Assembly (NCBI GenBank): GCA_024516155.1
Contig: JAJJXM010000051.1
Coordinates: 62,001-126,000, forward strand
DNA length: 64,000 nucleotides
Source of the DNA: Pyronema omphalodes
Lineage: Eukaryota > Ascomycota > Pezizomycetes > Pezizales > Pyronemataceae
Direction of reading: 5' to 3'
Positions within the stretch are counted from its first letter, which is position 1; every line of letters begins with the position of its first letter. The translations under genes and the position numbers were made by a program. Below are positions 21,663 through 31,912 of this stretch, in pieces. The notes beneath the pieces were generated by a model. That model saw nothing but the letters and a program-made list of their open reading frames with translations, searched no databases and was not told where the DNA came from.

Positions 21663-22854
21663 ATGTCCGGATTACAACCCACCATTTACGATTTGGCTAC
21701 CCAGGCAACCGAATTCATCAATCCCCAGCTTCCCGCTGCCCTAAAAAACCCCAAAATCGGTATCATCTGTGGCTCTGGACTTGGAGGCCTCGTTCACACT
21801 CTTGAGGCTGAACCTCAGGTCTCAATTCCTTACTCTGACATCCCCCACTTCCCTCAGTCCAGCGGTATATTCACCACTTATCCTCTCCATTGAACTCAGC
21901 TGATACCCCGCAGTTATCGGCCATGCCAGCAAACTCGTCTTTGGTCTCTTGGGTGCCTCTAAAACTCCCGTCGTAGTGATGGTTGGCCGCGCACAGTCCG
22001 TCTCCTCAGTTCCCCGCTTCTTCCCAATGAAGTTCTAACTCCCGATAGCTTCTACGAGGGCCACTCAATTGAGAAATCCACCTTCCCTGTCCGCGTCATG
22101 AAGCTCCTCGGTATCGAGTCCATCATCGTCACCAACGCCGCAGGAGGTCTGAACCCTGAATTCCGTGTCGGTGACATCATGATCCTTAACGATGTATGTT
22201 CCCCTGTTCTCCTGGGTGTCAGGATGCTCTTTGGAGCCTTTTTATGAATTGGGGCTCTAACAAGGGTTGCAGCATATCAACTTTCCCGGATTGGCAGGAA
22301 ACCACCCCCTCCGTGGCCCCAACGAGGAGAAATTCGGTACCCGCTTCCCTGCACTCTCAGATGCCTATGACCTTGAATACCGCCGCACTGCTCACCTAGC
22401 CTACAAGAAGCTTGAGGGGGCTTCTTCCCATCGTTCCCTCCATGAGGGTGTCTATGTTTTCGTTTCCGGACCTACATTCGAGACTAGAGCTGAGTGTAGG
22501 ATGCTGAGAATGATGGGTGCCGATGTTGTTGGAATGTCGACTGTCCCGGAGATTTGTGTTGCGAGACATGCGGGTGTTAGAGTGTTGGCTATGAGCTTGG
22601 TGACAAACTGTGCGGTTTTGGAACCTGGACCAAGAGGAGACTCGTTGTTGGTTGAAGAGGTCCAGAGTGGTGATTTGAATAAGGTTATCGAGGTTGGAAA
22701 GGCAAATCACGCGGAGGTTTTGGAGGCTGGTGATGAGGCGGCGAAGGATATGCAGGTACGTTTTGGCTATGGGATGATCTACAGAGATAAGGGCTAATTC
22801 TCGTGGCTACAGGCACTCGTGAGGCAATTTGTGGACGACATTGCGAAAAAATAA
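21663..22854 (+). CDS. PNP1: Purine nucleoside phosphorylase
   Basis: Five exons (21663-21864, 21914-21995, 22049-22193, 22273-22755, 22813-22854) encode 317 residues. The trimeric PNP fold is clear: phosphate loop GSGLGGL, catalytic-region [25 protein letters not shown] (created by joining CA to CTTCTAC across intron 2), [26 protein letters not shown], purine-site [25 protein letters not shown] and LVTNCA. The enzyme cleaves inosine or guanosine with phosphate to free base and ribose-1-phosphate in purine salvage and, in yeast, in nicotinamide riboside metabolism. The third intron has a GTATGT donor and a GCAG acceptor. The last exon is only 42 nt ([13 protein letters not shown]). All predicted junctions keep phase and conserved order. 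Confidence 0.93.
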
Positions 22855-23354
22855 GCTAGAGAAAAGTTTGTGCTTCTAGAGATGTAGTGTTGATGTCGGT
22901 ATTTGGAAGTTGGGATAGCATTGGCGTTGGGAGAATCTGGGTGAAATGAATGTTTAAGTTTAGCAAAGCTGTTTGTAGGAATTTTCGGCTTTCACGAAGC
23001 TTTGGAAGTTTTGGGAGTTAAAGCATATGATATGAATTTCTAAATTTTAATTTCTGGATATCTATCTCTTTTTTTTTTTGGTTCGAAGAGGCGAAACTGT
23101 AAACCGGGAGCTTATCCAGCTTCAATTTCATATGCCACGCGAGCGAAAGTGCGACACTCAACGCGCGCTGCAAGCCCCACCATGCCAAGCCGCCATCTGC
23201 CCCGCGATTTTCGACTCAGCGCGACATCATCACAATCAGCGCTATTCGCCACGACCATAATCACCAGCTCTCGCCTACTCTCCACAGCAATCAGGCTCGC
23301 CACAATCCCGCCTAACAAATCACCACCCACGACCCAGCAAACCCACACACCCGC
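22855..23354. promoter_or_regulatory. PNP1 trailer and KAE1 upstream region
   Basis: An AT-rich trailer with a T-run at 23071-23080 is followed by a C/A-rich leader. No additional gene is supported; short frames in the leader lack conserved features. Confidence 0.4.
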
Positions 23355-24573
23355 ATGTCCAAAAGACCTCAAGACGAAGCCACCAGCCCGCGCAAGCAGC
23401 CCCGTCTCGCCATGTCAACCCCAAAATCCACCATAGCCCTCGGTCTCGAAGGATCCGCCAACAAACTCGGAATCGGCTTGATCCGCCACACTCCTGGTCA
23501 ACCTGCCGAAGTCCTTTCAAATATCCGCCATACATTTGTTTCACCCCCTGGAGAGGGATTCTTGCCTAAAGATGTTGCGCTTCATCACCGCGCTTGGATT
23601 GTTCCTTTGATAAAAAGAGCTCTGTCGGAGTCCGGGGTTAAGGTCGCTGATATCGATTGTATTTGTTATACCAAAGGACCGGGAATGGGTGCGCCGTTGC
23701 AGAGTGTTGCGGTTGCGGCTAGAGCGCTGAGTCTGCTGTGGAAAAAACCTCTGGTTGGTGTAAACCATTGTGTGGGACATATTGAGATGGGAAGGGAGAT
23801 TACTGGAGCGGATAATCCGGTGGTTCTTTATGTTTCTGGAGGTAATACTCAGGTTATTGCATATGCTGCTCAAAGGTGAGTTTTTTGAGAGAGAGAGAGC
23901 TTGTTGAGGCGTGGTGGGGCTGATGTGGTTCATTGATTGATTAATTGGTTAATTGATTTATTGCAGATATCGGATCTTCGGTGAAGCGCTGGATATTGCT
24001 GTCGGTAACTGTCTCGACCGGTTTGCGCGCACATTGCAAATCTCGAATGATCCCGCACCAGGCTATAATATCGAGCAAATGGCGAAGCTAGGAAAAAACC
24101 TTTTAGACCTTCCTTACACTGTTAAAGGAATGGATTGCTCCTTCTCTGGAATCCTGGCATCGGTAGATCAGCTTGCGAACCAGCTTTTGACGGGGAAACC
24201 GAAGCCGTTGATGAATGTTGAGGGAACGGAGGTGGTTACTAGAGAGGATCTTTGCTTTACGCTGCAGGAAACGGTGTTTAGTATGTTGGTGGAGATTACT
24301 GAGAGGGCTATGGCACATGTGGGAAGTAGTCAGGTCCTTATTGTGGGTGGTGTTGGGTGTAATGAGAGATTGCAGGAGATGATGGGGCTTATGGCTAGGG
24401 ATAGAGGTGGATCGGTATACGCCACCGATGAGAGGTTTTGTATTGATAATGGCATTATGATTGCCCATGCTGGATTACTGGCTCATAAGCAGGGATTTGA
24501 GACGCCGTTTGAGGAGAGTACCTGCACACAGAGGTTTAGGACTGATGAGGTGTTGGTTAACTGGAGGGATTAG
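23355..24573 (+). CDS. KAE1: KEOPS complex tRNA threonylcarbamoyltransferase Kae1
   Basis: Exons 23355-23875 and 23967-24573 (phase 2; the junction codon AGA precedes [14 protein letters not shown]) give 375 residues. ASKHA-type domain features are visible: [30 protein letters not shown], the metal-binding HxxxH ([11 protein letters not shown]) near residues 138-142, VSGGNTQ, and the late [13 protein letters not shown] and [10 protein letters not shown] motifs. Kae1 is the catalytic subunit of KEOPS, transferring the threonylcarbamoyl group to A37 of ANN-decoding tRNAs. The N-terminus is about 20 residues longer than many homologues; a second in-frame ATG at 23412 ([14 protein letters not shown]) would remove the basic lead and is a plausible cytosolic start. 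The lead could also be a weak targeting sequence. Confidence 0.93.
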
Positions 24574-24882
24574 AGGGGGTTTTAGAGGAGGGGTTCATGT
24601 ATTGGGATTTGTTTTTGTTTTTGTTTTTTTTTTTTCTTTTATTTCCTTGGTTTCAGTTCAGGCAAAAGTTATGGAATTTATACCAGCGGAGTTTTCGGCA
24701 CTGACTCGAAATAATTCTCGATGATCTATAAATGAATCACTGATTGTGTCCCAATAATTTCCGTTGATTTTTGAGAACTCCCAAAATAAAATACATGACC
24801 ACACCAAATAACGCCTTCCCATAAAACGACTTTTGAAATATTAGATTTAGATCCCTCTGTAGATTTCGACTCATGCCATGAT
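24574..24882. other. Convergent 3' region between KAE1 and RRP36
   Basis: About 310 bp between two stop codons pointing at each other, with a T-rich tract at 24609-24645. It should hold both trailers and polyadenylation signals. No gene is seen. Confidence 0.5.
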
Positions 24883-25882
24883 TTAGATCTCTCTTCTCTC
24901 CCAGGGCATGTTCTTCCTCTCCTTCTGTGCCTTCCTCTTCTGTTTCTTTGCAATGACATTCTCCACCTGTCTTTCGGAAAGCTTCGAGAAGCGCTCTTCG
25001 ATAATCTTCTTCTTGACATCGCCTGTAATATTTGTTAGCAACGGCAAAGTTTAAGAATTCTAGTGGGGGTGGATAATGCATACTGGCTTTGAGATGGTAA
25101 GCCTTCTTTCCCATCTTCACCTTCTCCCTCTCCGCCTTCTTATGTTCTCTAATAACCTCCTGTACCTTATCCTTATTCATCTGACTCTGTTTCTGAGACT
25201 CCATAGACTTAAGCTTCTTCATGATAACCTCATTCTTTCTCTCATCCTTCGACTTCTTAAGCTCTCCCTTCAACATCTTCATCTCACTCTCTCTATAATC
25301 CTCCAAGAACTTATAATTTTTCCTAAACTCATGCTCATCGAACCTCGAATTAACCGCAGGATCAAACCGGGGATCTCTGGGTTTCACTTTGTGAACCTCC
25401 ACAACTTCACGTTTCCTGGTCACGGCCCGCTTGCTGGAAATTTCCTGTGGTGCGTTTTTGGAAGCACGAGCAGCGGCTTGGGCTGCTTCGCGACGCTGGC
25501 GAAGCGCAAGTGCGGCTTTACTAGGTGCTTCCTCCCCCTCTTCTTCCCCACCTTTACCGCCTTTGCCGCCTTTGCCTTTTGTGGTCTTGGTCTTGTCTTT
25601 GGATAGAGAAGCTTGGGCTTTGGCGAGAGTGCCGAAGGAGATCTGGGCAATGGCGCTGCGGGAATCGGCGACGGGTTCTTCGTCGGAGGAGTAGTGCGCT
25701 TCGGAATCTTGGTTGTCGACGTCGTCATCTTCTTCGTCATCTTCTTCCTCGCCGTCAGAATGGATAGAAGAGGCGTCGTTCATTTCTTCGTCGGAGTGTG
25801 CGGGGGCATCGTTGAAACCGGTGAAGTCTTCGTCGTCGGAGTCTTGCATGATTTGCGGACGGATTCGTTTGCTGGCTTTCAT
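24883..25882 (-). CDS. RRP36: rRNA-processing protein Rrp36
   Basis: Minus-strand exons 25084-25882 and 24883-25022 (phase 1) give 312 residues. The N-terminal third is acidic and serine-rich (SDDEDFTGFNDAPAHSDEE). The Rrp36 core includes RDPRFDPAVNSRFDEHEFRK and NYKFLEDYRESEMKMLKGEL and a long charged helical region. The second exon supplies the conserved tail DVKKKIIEERFSKLSERQVE and MPWERRE. Rrp36 is a nucleolar component of early pre-ribosomes needed for cleavages that produce 18S rRNA. Without splicing the frame would run on into unrelated sequence, which supports the 61-nt intron (GTATGC donor, ACAG acceptor). It diverges from the NIF-domain gene. Confidence 0.9.
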
Positions 25883-26257
25883 GGTTTTTGTTGTGTGGGT
25901 TGTTGGGAGTTGGTTGTTCTTGCTTGTGGGTGAAAGATTTAGAGGTTCGTTTATATGTAGTTCCTCGGCGGTTCCTGTACGGTTTCTCTAAGGTTCCTCT
26001 GCGGTTCGCGTCAAGGTCCCGCTAATCTTCACTTCTGAGTTCAGATTTCAGATTTCAGACTTCGCTTTTTTCGCGTTGCGCGCGCACATCCCTGTCCAAC
26101 CTTGACCGAGCTTGTCCGACCTTGTCTTCGCCCAGCAAATGCAGGGTCAAAAAAGTTCCTAATTCGAGTACAGGCTGCTCATCTTTATACAGACAAGGCG
26201 ATGCTTAGGACAACGTTGCCCACCACAACAAAGCACTGGATTGCGACAATATCGAAC
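25883..26257. promoter_or_regulatory. Divergent promoter between RRP36 and the NIF-domain gene
   Basis: About 375 bp separate the two start codons. It contains clustered GGTTCCT/GGTTCG direct repeats at 25960-26010 and a GCGCGC stretch near 26082. Part may be coding if the plus gene starts at 26102. Confidence 0.4.
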
Positions 26258-27790
26258 ATGACGATACACTCAACGCAACGACGACGGAGTAGATCCCCGA
26301 ATGCGGCTGTTCCTGGGTTAAGTTATAGTTCGAGAAGGAGAGAACCGAGTCGCAGTTACAGTAACAACCGGGATCGCGACTACGAGCCGGGAAACGATAG
26401 GAACCAGCAATATCGGGGGGGAAGGGATAGATATTACGGTAATCAGAACAGCTACAACGGCAACAACAACAACAACAATAATTACAACAACTACAATAAC
26501 TACAACAACAACGGCAGACAGACCGACCGGTATCGCCCCAACCAAGACAACTATGGAAACCAAAGACACCAGCAACACCGTCCCGCCCCTAATGGCCTCT
26601 ATGGAGGACCTCAAGCTCCTCAATCGCGGCCTTTTCAACCCCCCATTCAACGTCACGCTCTCCCTCCACGTCCACCTATCCCAAACTACCCTCAACGAGA
26701 ATTCACCCGCAACTTCAGCTCCACAGTACCAGCTTCCCTCCACTCTCACAAAAGTAAACCAAAAATGACGAAAAAACAAGCCAGCTCATCTGCTCCTAAT
26801 GATAAAAAAGACCAAGAAATGATTCCCAATAATCGACCATCCCCTACCGAGGTCTACCTCAAGACTGTAGATATACCCACCACCCGTCGGGAGACACCAG
26901 CCCAGCTACTTATTATCCTCGACTTAAACGGAACTTTATTATGTCGAGCCTCTAAGGGAGCTGTTGGATCTAGCACTCCTACTCGTCGACCGGGATTGGC
27001 ATATTTTCTGGAATATCTTTTCAAAAATCATAAGGTTATGGTTTGGACTTCTGCTAGACCGGAAAATGCTACGAGAATGGTAAATGCGTGCTTTACTCAA
27101 GTACAGAAGGAATCGCTGCTTGCGTTGTGGGCTAGAGATACCTTGGGCTTGACGAAACTTGAGTATAATGCTAAGACTCAGGTTTATAAGACACTTGAAA
27201 GGGTATGGGAAGGAGAATTTCAGATCAAAGTTCAGGAAAATGTCCAGAAAAAGAAAGAGCCAAAAATCGAAGTTCAGAAAAAGGTTGAGGAGGAGGAATC
27301 GGATCAGGAGGAAGGAGGTGTGAGCTTGATTGCTGCTTTAGATACTCAACCCGAAAAAGTTACGGAGCAGTTCACACAGTTCAATACTGTTCTTTTCGAC
27401 GATTCGATAGAGAAGGCAAGGGCACACCCATACAACCTCGTTTGTGTACCGGAATTCACCGCCTCTTCTGCCCAGAAGAGCTCTGATGAGGTGCTTTGGC
27501 AGTGCATCGAGTATCTGGAAGAGCTGAAATGGCAGACAAATGTTACCAACTATATTCGCCACACACCTTTCGAATACCAGCCGAAAAAACCAAAGTTTCT
27601 TCTACCGGGTGATGTTGATACTAAGAAGAAAAAGAAGAAGAATAAGAAGGAGAAACAGGAGAAACAGGAAGCTGCTGCTAATGCTTCAGGGTCTGAAGAG
27701 AGTCAAGAGACAGGGGCTTGGATGGAGACTGGGGAAGCTTCGCGGCATCAAAATTCCGCTTCTAGCGAGGGCTCGCCGATGATGGGATAG
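26258..27790 (+). CDS. NIF/FCP1-like HAD phosphatase-domain protein
   Basis: An intronless frame. The ATG at 26258 (MTIHSTQRRRSRSPN) gives 510 residues; an upstream in-frame ATG at 26102 would add 52. The N-terminal part is Arg/Ser-rich, then a poly-Asn/Tyr stretch and a Pro/Gln-rich linker. The NIF (FCP1 homology) domain begins at LLIILDLNGTLLCR. In FCP1/SCP phosphatases the motif is DxDxT/V; here the second Asp is Asn, which would impair acid-base catalysis if truly aligned. Later motifs are VMVWTSARPENATRMV and TVLFDDSIEKARAHPYN. The tail is Lys-rich. The family includes phosphatases acting on the RNA polymerase II tail and non-catalytic relatives such as Tim50, so the substrate cannot be assigned. 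Frame and composition continue past the TAG. Confidence 0.72.
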   Translation: MTIHSTQRRRSRSPNAAVPGLSYSSRRREPSRSYSNNRDRDYEPGNDRNQQYRGGRDRYYGNQNSYNGNNNNNNNYNNYNNYNNNGRQTDRYRPNQDNYGNQRHQQHRPAPNGLYGGPQAPQSRPFQPPIQRHALPPRPPIPNYPQREFTRNFSSTVPASLHSHKSKPKMTKKQASSSAPNDKKDQEMIPNNRPSPTEVYLKTVDIPTTRRETPAQLLIILDLNGTLLCRASKGAVGSSTPTRRPGLAYFLEYLFKNHKVMVWTSARPENATRMVNACFTQVQKESLLALWARDTLGLTKLEYNAKTQVYKTLERVWEGEFQIKVQENVQKKKEPKIEVQKKVEEEESDQEEGGVSLIAALDTQPEKVTEQFTQFNTVLFDDSIEKARAHPYNLVCVPEFTASSAQKSSDEVLWQCIEYLEELKWQTNVTNYIRHTPFEYQPKKPKFLLPGDVDTKKKKKKNKKEKQEKQEAAANASGSEESQETGAWMETGEASRHQNSASSEGSPMMG

Positions 27791-27976
27791 GAGAATTTAT
27801 CGGGGGAGCCTGGGGAGAGAGGTGAGAGGCTTGATGGTGATGAGGTATTTGAGGAGGAGATTGAAGGCTTGCAGAAGAAGGTGGCGGCTACTTCAAAACC
27901 TGCTGTGAATGTTTCTAAGGTCAGGCAAAAGCGGGATGATGAGGTTCATCCGCGAAAGAATTGTGATGTCGATTAG
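27791..27976 (+). other. In-frame coding-like extension after the NIF-gene stop
   Basis: Directly after the TAG (27788-27790), 61 more sense codons run in the same frame to a TAG at 27974-27976. They encode strongly charged sequence (GERGERLDGDEVFEEEIEG, KVRQKRDDEVHPRKN) like the preceding tail. No intron with a good donor and branch site that removes the stop was found. Confidence 0.5.
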
Positions 27977-28368
27977 ATTCTTATGATGGTTAATAGGAGT
28001 TGGGTTAGATGGGCGTTTACATCATATATGAGTTGGGATTGAGAAAGGCGTTGGTTCTTTATTGTAATTCTTTTGTAGCTTTTTGATTACTAAATATTGT
28101 ACTGTACATGAATTTTTGGATTGTTATCGATTTCTAACCACCCCCTTTTCTCAATCTGTTACCTTAACTCTTTTATTTTTTTCAATCTCCTTACTCTGCA
28201 TGCTGTTGGTACTCCACCTTTCACACTATATCGCTGAATACACCCGTCCGTCAACCAAAGCTGCCGCCTGGTTTGTTCTCTCCTTTTTTTTAACCGTTTT
28301 TATCTTCTGAATACCTCAAGACCTTCCACAGCAGCTAGACTGAGCAAACTAATCATTCTCCAGACCGC
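27977..28368. other. Convergent 3' region
   Basis: An AT-rich trailer between the NIF gene and the oxidoreductase. A 75-codon frame at 28083-28310 has hydrophobic content but no conserved feature or context and is not called. Confidence 0.4.
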
Positions 28369-29547
28369 CTAATAGCTCTCTACCGCCTCCAACTCATCCG
28401 GATACCTCAATCCATTCATCTCCCTCACCTTGTCCATAATCTCCATAGTCAACTGAGACTCTACTAGAGGACAAATCTCCGCTTCAATCTTCTTATCTCT
28501 AATTGCTCTCGCACAAGCATCGGCTTCATAAAACATTCCATGTCCATCTCCTGGAATCTCAAACTTCCTCACCTCCTTAACAATCCTCTCATGGGGCTGC
28601 TGCTTATACTGCGCTAATTCCTCCTCTCCATCAGCATTTTTCTCTCCCACCACCTGCATTTTCTCCGGCAAGATTTCAAGAGTGAAACTCTTCGGTCTAA
28701 ACGGAGACCACTGAACAGTGATATCACCCAGTTCTCCCTGGATACGACAAAAATCCTCAGTGGATCTGACCGTCATATTACAGCTCGCCGTCGCAGAAAC
28801 CCGACTTTTCTCAAACATAAGAGAAATGGTCGTGAACTCATCCACTCCGGTTTCTTTGGTCTTCAACATCTGACCCATCACACTTGGTTTCTCTCCTTGG
28901 TTATCCGGGTCGGCATAGCAAGCCATCATCACCCAGGTCAAGGAATATATCCCCAAATCCAATAATGCCCCACCACCTAACTTTGGGTTCAGCAACCGGT
29001 GTGAAAGATCCGCTTTACTGAACGGTAATCCGAAATCAGCTGTTACATGCGAAATTTTTCCTAATACCCGCTCTTGGAAAAGTAATCTGTTCAGCTCTCT
29101 ACTTAATGGAAAAAATCGCGTCCAAACAGCTTCCATTAAAAATAACCCTTTCTCTTTGGCTACTTGGATTAAATGTGCGGTTTGGGCGGCGTTGATCGTC
29201 ATGGGCTTTTCGCAGAGAACATGTTTCCCCGCCCTTAATGCTAGTAGCGCATGTTGGTAGTGGTGGGAATGAGGCGTGGCAATGTAGATTATGTCGACGG
29301 ATTTGTCGGATACGAGAGAGGTGTAGGAACCGTGGCAGGTGATGTTGTGTGGCTTTCCGTCGTGGATATTGGAGGCGAAGGAAGAGGCTTTGGAAATAGA
29401 GGAACTGGCACCGACGGCGGTGATGATGTGCTGGACGTCGGAAACGGATCGAATAGAGGGATCCTTAAGGAGATCCCGCGAGAAAAGTTCCGCTATGTTA
29501 CCGGTGGCGAGAATTCCCCAGCGGAGAGTAAAAGGAGTGGAGCTCAT
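28369..29547 (-). CDS. Gfo/Idh/MocA-family NADP-dependent oxidoreductase (dihydrodiol/D-xylose dehydrogenase-like)
   Basis: A single exon of 392 residues. The N-terminal Rossmann fold starts at RWGILATGNIAELFSRDL and continues to the family signature HYQHALLALRAGKHVLCEKP, whose EKP lysine is the conserved active-site residue. EAVWTRFFPL and GGGALLDLGIYSLTWVMMA are typical of the dimeric dihydrodiol dehydrogenase/D-xylose 1-dehydrogenase subgroup. Fungal members oxidise D-xylose or reduce related carbonyl substrates with NADP(H); the real substrate is not determinable here. No signal peptide is visible, so it is probably cytosolic. A serine-rich insertion after the first beta-alpha unit (ASSSISKASSFASNIHDG) looks like a surface loop. 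No introns are needed for a full-length domain. Confidence 0.88.
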   Translation of the reverse strand: MSSTPFTLRWGILATGNIAELFSRDLLKDPSIRSVSDVQHIITAVGASSSISKASSFASNIHDGKPHNITCHGSYTSLVSDKSVDIIYIATPHSHHYQHALLALRAGKHVLCEKPMTINAAQTAHLIQVAKEKGLFLMEAVWTRFFPLSRELNRLLFQERVLGKISHVTADFGLPFSKADLSHRLLNPKLGGGALLDLGIYSLTWVMMACYADPDNQGEKPSVMGQMLKTKETGVDEFTTISLMFEKSRVSATASCNMTVRSTEDFCRIQGELGDITVQWSPFRPKSFTLEILPEKMQVVGEKNADGEEELAQYKQQPHERIVKEVRKFEIPGDGHGMFYEADACARAIRDKKIEAEICPLVESQLTMEIMDKVREMNGLRYPDELEAVESY

Positions 29548-30981
29548 GCTTGAGGGTATTGGTATGATTTGAGGTGGGGGATATCAATTGAGGATATTAA
29601 TTGATAGACTTTTTGAAGTTGAATAAGTTGGAAAGTACTTGGCAGGAAGTATCTATAAATTATTATCGCATGATATGCCCTCCTAGAATGGAGGGGTAGG
29701 TCATGGATACTCTGTATAAAATCATCGACTCGGATATAAGAAACCCCGCTTAAGCCGCCTGCTCATCGCGGGGTTGGTTTCCATCGATGCTCGTGAGATG
29801 CGGGTGGTGATCATTGTTTCACCGCATGGGGTTAAACGAACATAAGGAACACAAGGAACACAAGGTAAGTTATGAAAAGGAAACTCGGCACGAGAAAAAA
29901 AAGATACGGTTAGAAGGGAGTAGTTTAGCCGAGATGCGGGGTCGACGCTGGACGGTGGTCGGTGGATGGATGCCGACGGTACGGGATCTTGATCAGCCTG
30001 AAATTAAATCAGTCGGTTCAGTTGGAGCTTATTCTGACGTCTCGGAAGCGAAGTCAGTCGCGTGCGCACGAACTTAATCACTCATTCACTTCCTCGGTTG
30101 GTAACCCCATAATTCTTATTATGAATGGTATGGGATTCGAGACCTTGAATATCTAGAAAATAGGAAATATTTAGAGATTTATGTTGTGAATTTTTTTTCT
30201 TTTTTTTTTTTTTTTTTTTTTTGCCTTTGGTGATTGGGAAATTGTTGGATACGGAATCCCCCATTGTTGACCCGGTGAACGTAGGTTTCTAAACTCCCGT
30301 TAATTTTGCCCGGTCTACGGTCCTGCCAGACTTTGCCGGGCCTTGCCAGGCTTTGCCAAGCTGTAGATCTGCTCAATAATACCCCAACAGGAACAGTTTC
30401 CCAACTCTCCATCTCCAGTCAGTTTTCCCCAGCAACCCCAGCAACCCCAACCCCAACCAACCTCCCCCACCTCCTTCCTGATCAAGAAAGAAACTCGTCT
30501 CGATACTACTACCAGCTTCGATTAAACCCGATAAAAAAAAACCATCCCCCCATCGAGAATTTTCGGACTCTCCTACCACCCAGAGAAATCCCATACCATC
30601 ATATGTACATACATACATCATAGAACCCTAGTCTAGCCTAGCCGCCCCACATTTTCGTAATAAAGCTAACTAAACTAAATTAAGATTCCCCATGGGGAAC
30701 TTTTACACCAGCGCTATTTTGTGTATGTATGTATGTGCCTAGTTCTCGCTTCCAAGGACGTGATGTTTTGTTACATAGTATTATTTGCTCTGCTCTGGTT
30801 TGGGTTGGTTTGGTTTCTGTGTATGTACAGGTATCCAAGCCCCCCCCCTCCCCCTTCCCCCCACTCCCCCTGGTGCTTCTACATACCAATCCTCCGGGTG
30901 TGTGTGTGTGTGGGTAGGTGTATAACCGCGCTCAAAAACGGGAAATTCCATGCATTATAAGTTCTAGTTAATTCATTAATA
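29548..30981. other. Intergenic region with simple repeats
   Basis: No gene is supported. Notable items are an imperfect hairpin at 29741-29782 (AACCCCGC opposed to GCGGGGTT), a T-run of about 22 near 30201-30222, a TTGCCAGGC/TTTGCCGGGC repeat at 30325-30362, and a pyrimidine microsatellite at 30840-30875. Confidence 0.5.
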
Positions 30982-30991
30982 TTTTCCGATA

Positions 30992-31785
30992 GAGCAAAGG
31001 TCTACAATGCCCGTCTCTTGGCGCATTGTGTTTCTAAATGCCCGACCGGTCTACAATGCCCGACGCCCCTGCACAAAAAATGGATGACTAAGGCCTAGCT
31101 GTGGCGTAAAGTGCTCATCGCCAATGTCTCCGTGCGCACGTCTCCCGACCAGCGCGTTTATCTCCATGTCGACAACCACTTTGTCGCCCGCCCCTCTTCC
31201 AAAAACAAACCGCGAGGCCGACCAGCAAGAGTACGGCGCATAATGGGGAAGCAGTGTACTCGTCAGGCTAAATTTATGGGCGCGCTGGAAGTGCCCGGTC
31301 GGGTGTAACGCGTGGTGTTCTTGCTTCAGAGGAGAGGGCCACGATGTGCGCATGGTCGAATTTTTGTAGAAAAAATGAATAAAATAAAATATAAAATAAA
31401 AGAAAAATTAAATTCGAAATTGAAAATTCCCCAATTGATCACGTGGTAATTATTAACATCCAGATTTTACATTCAATCGCGTCCTCATTCGCGTGCCCTT
31501 ACGCGCGTGCTTTCCGTCCGCGCGTACTTCCATGGGGGCTTACGCTGTCCAAAAAAATTATTTTATTATTATTGAATTCTAAATTCTTCTGCTCATCGCA
31601 CCGTGATTATGTCAAGTATCGATATTTTCCGTCCCCGTTCGCGTGTGTTATTCATTCGCGCGTGTTCTTCAGCCACAAGTGAGCCTTAGTCATCAATTTT
31701 TTGTGCAGGGGTGTCGGGCATTGTAAACCGGTCGGGCATTTAGAAACACAATGCGCCAAGAGACGGGCATTGTAGACCTTTGCTC
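30992..31785. mobile_element. Mutator-like (MULE) non-autonomous element with 103-bp TIRs
   Basis: The left end (30992-31094) and right end (31683-31785) are inverted copies differing at about three of 103 positions. Both begin GAGCAAAGGTCTACAATGCC. The flanks carry an identical 10-bp direct repeat, TTTTCCGATA, at 30982-30991 and 31786-31795, a target-site duplication. Long TIRs with a 9-11-bp duplication are diagnostic of the Mutator superfamily, which has fungal members such as Hop. At 794 bp it cannot encode a transposase. The interior is two-toned: GC-rich to about 31330, then very AT-rich (31360-31440), then a segment with repeated CGCGTG motifs. Confidence 0.88.
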
Positions 31786-31912
31786 TTTTCCGATATTGCT
31801 CATCAAGACATACTTAGGTTTATATAACACCCAGGAGATCCATCCATTCTTTGAAGGAAATCCCACAAGGGCTTAACTGGGGGTTTGAATACTGAATACT
31901 GATTAAGCAAAC

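Noticed and set aside
28083..28310. 75-codon hydrophobic frame after the NIF gene
   Set aside because: It lies in a convergent trailer, has no conserved feature and matches what AT-rich sequence gives by chance.
31051..31353. Open frames inside the MULE-type element as a possible transposase
   Set aside because: They are under 110 codons, have no DDE or zinc-finger features and face each other on opposite strands. Treated as a possible captured fragment only.
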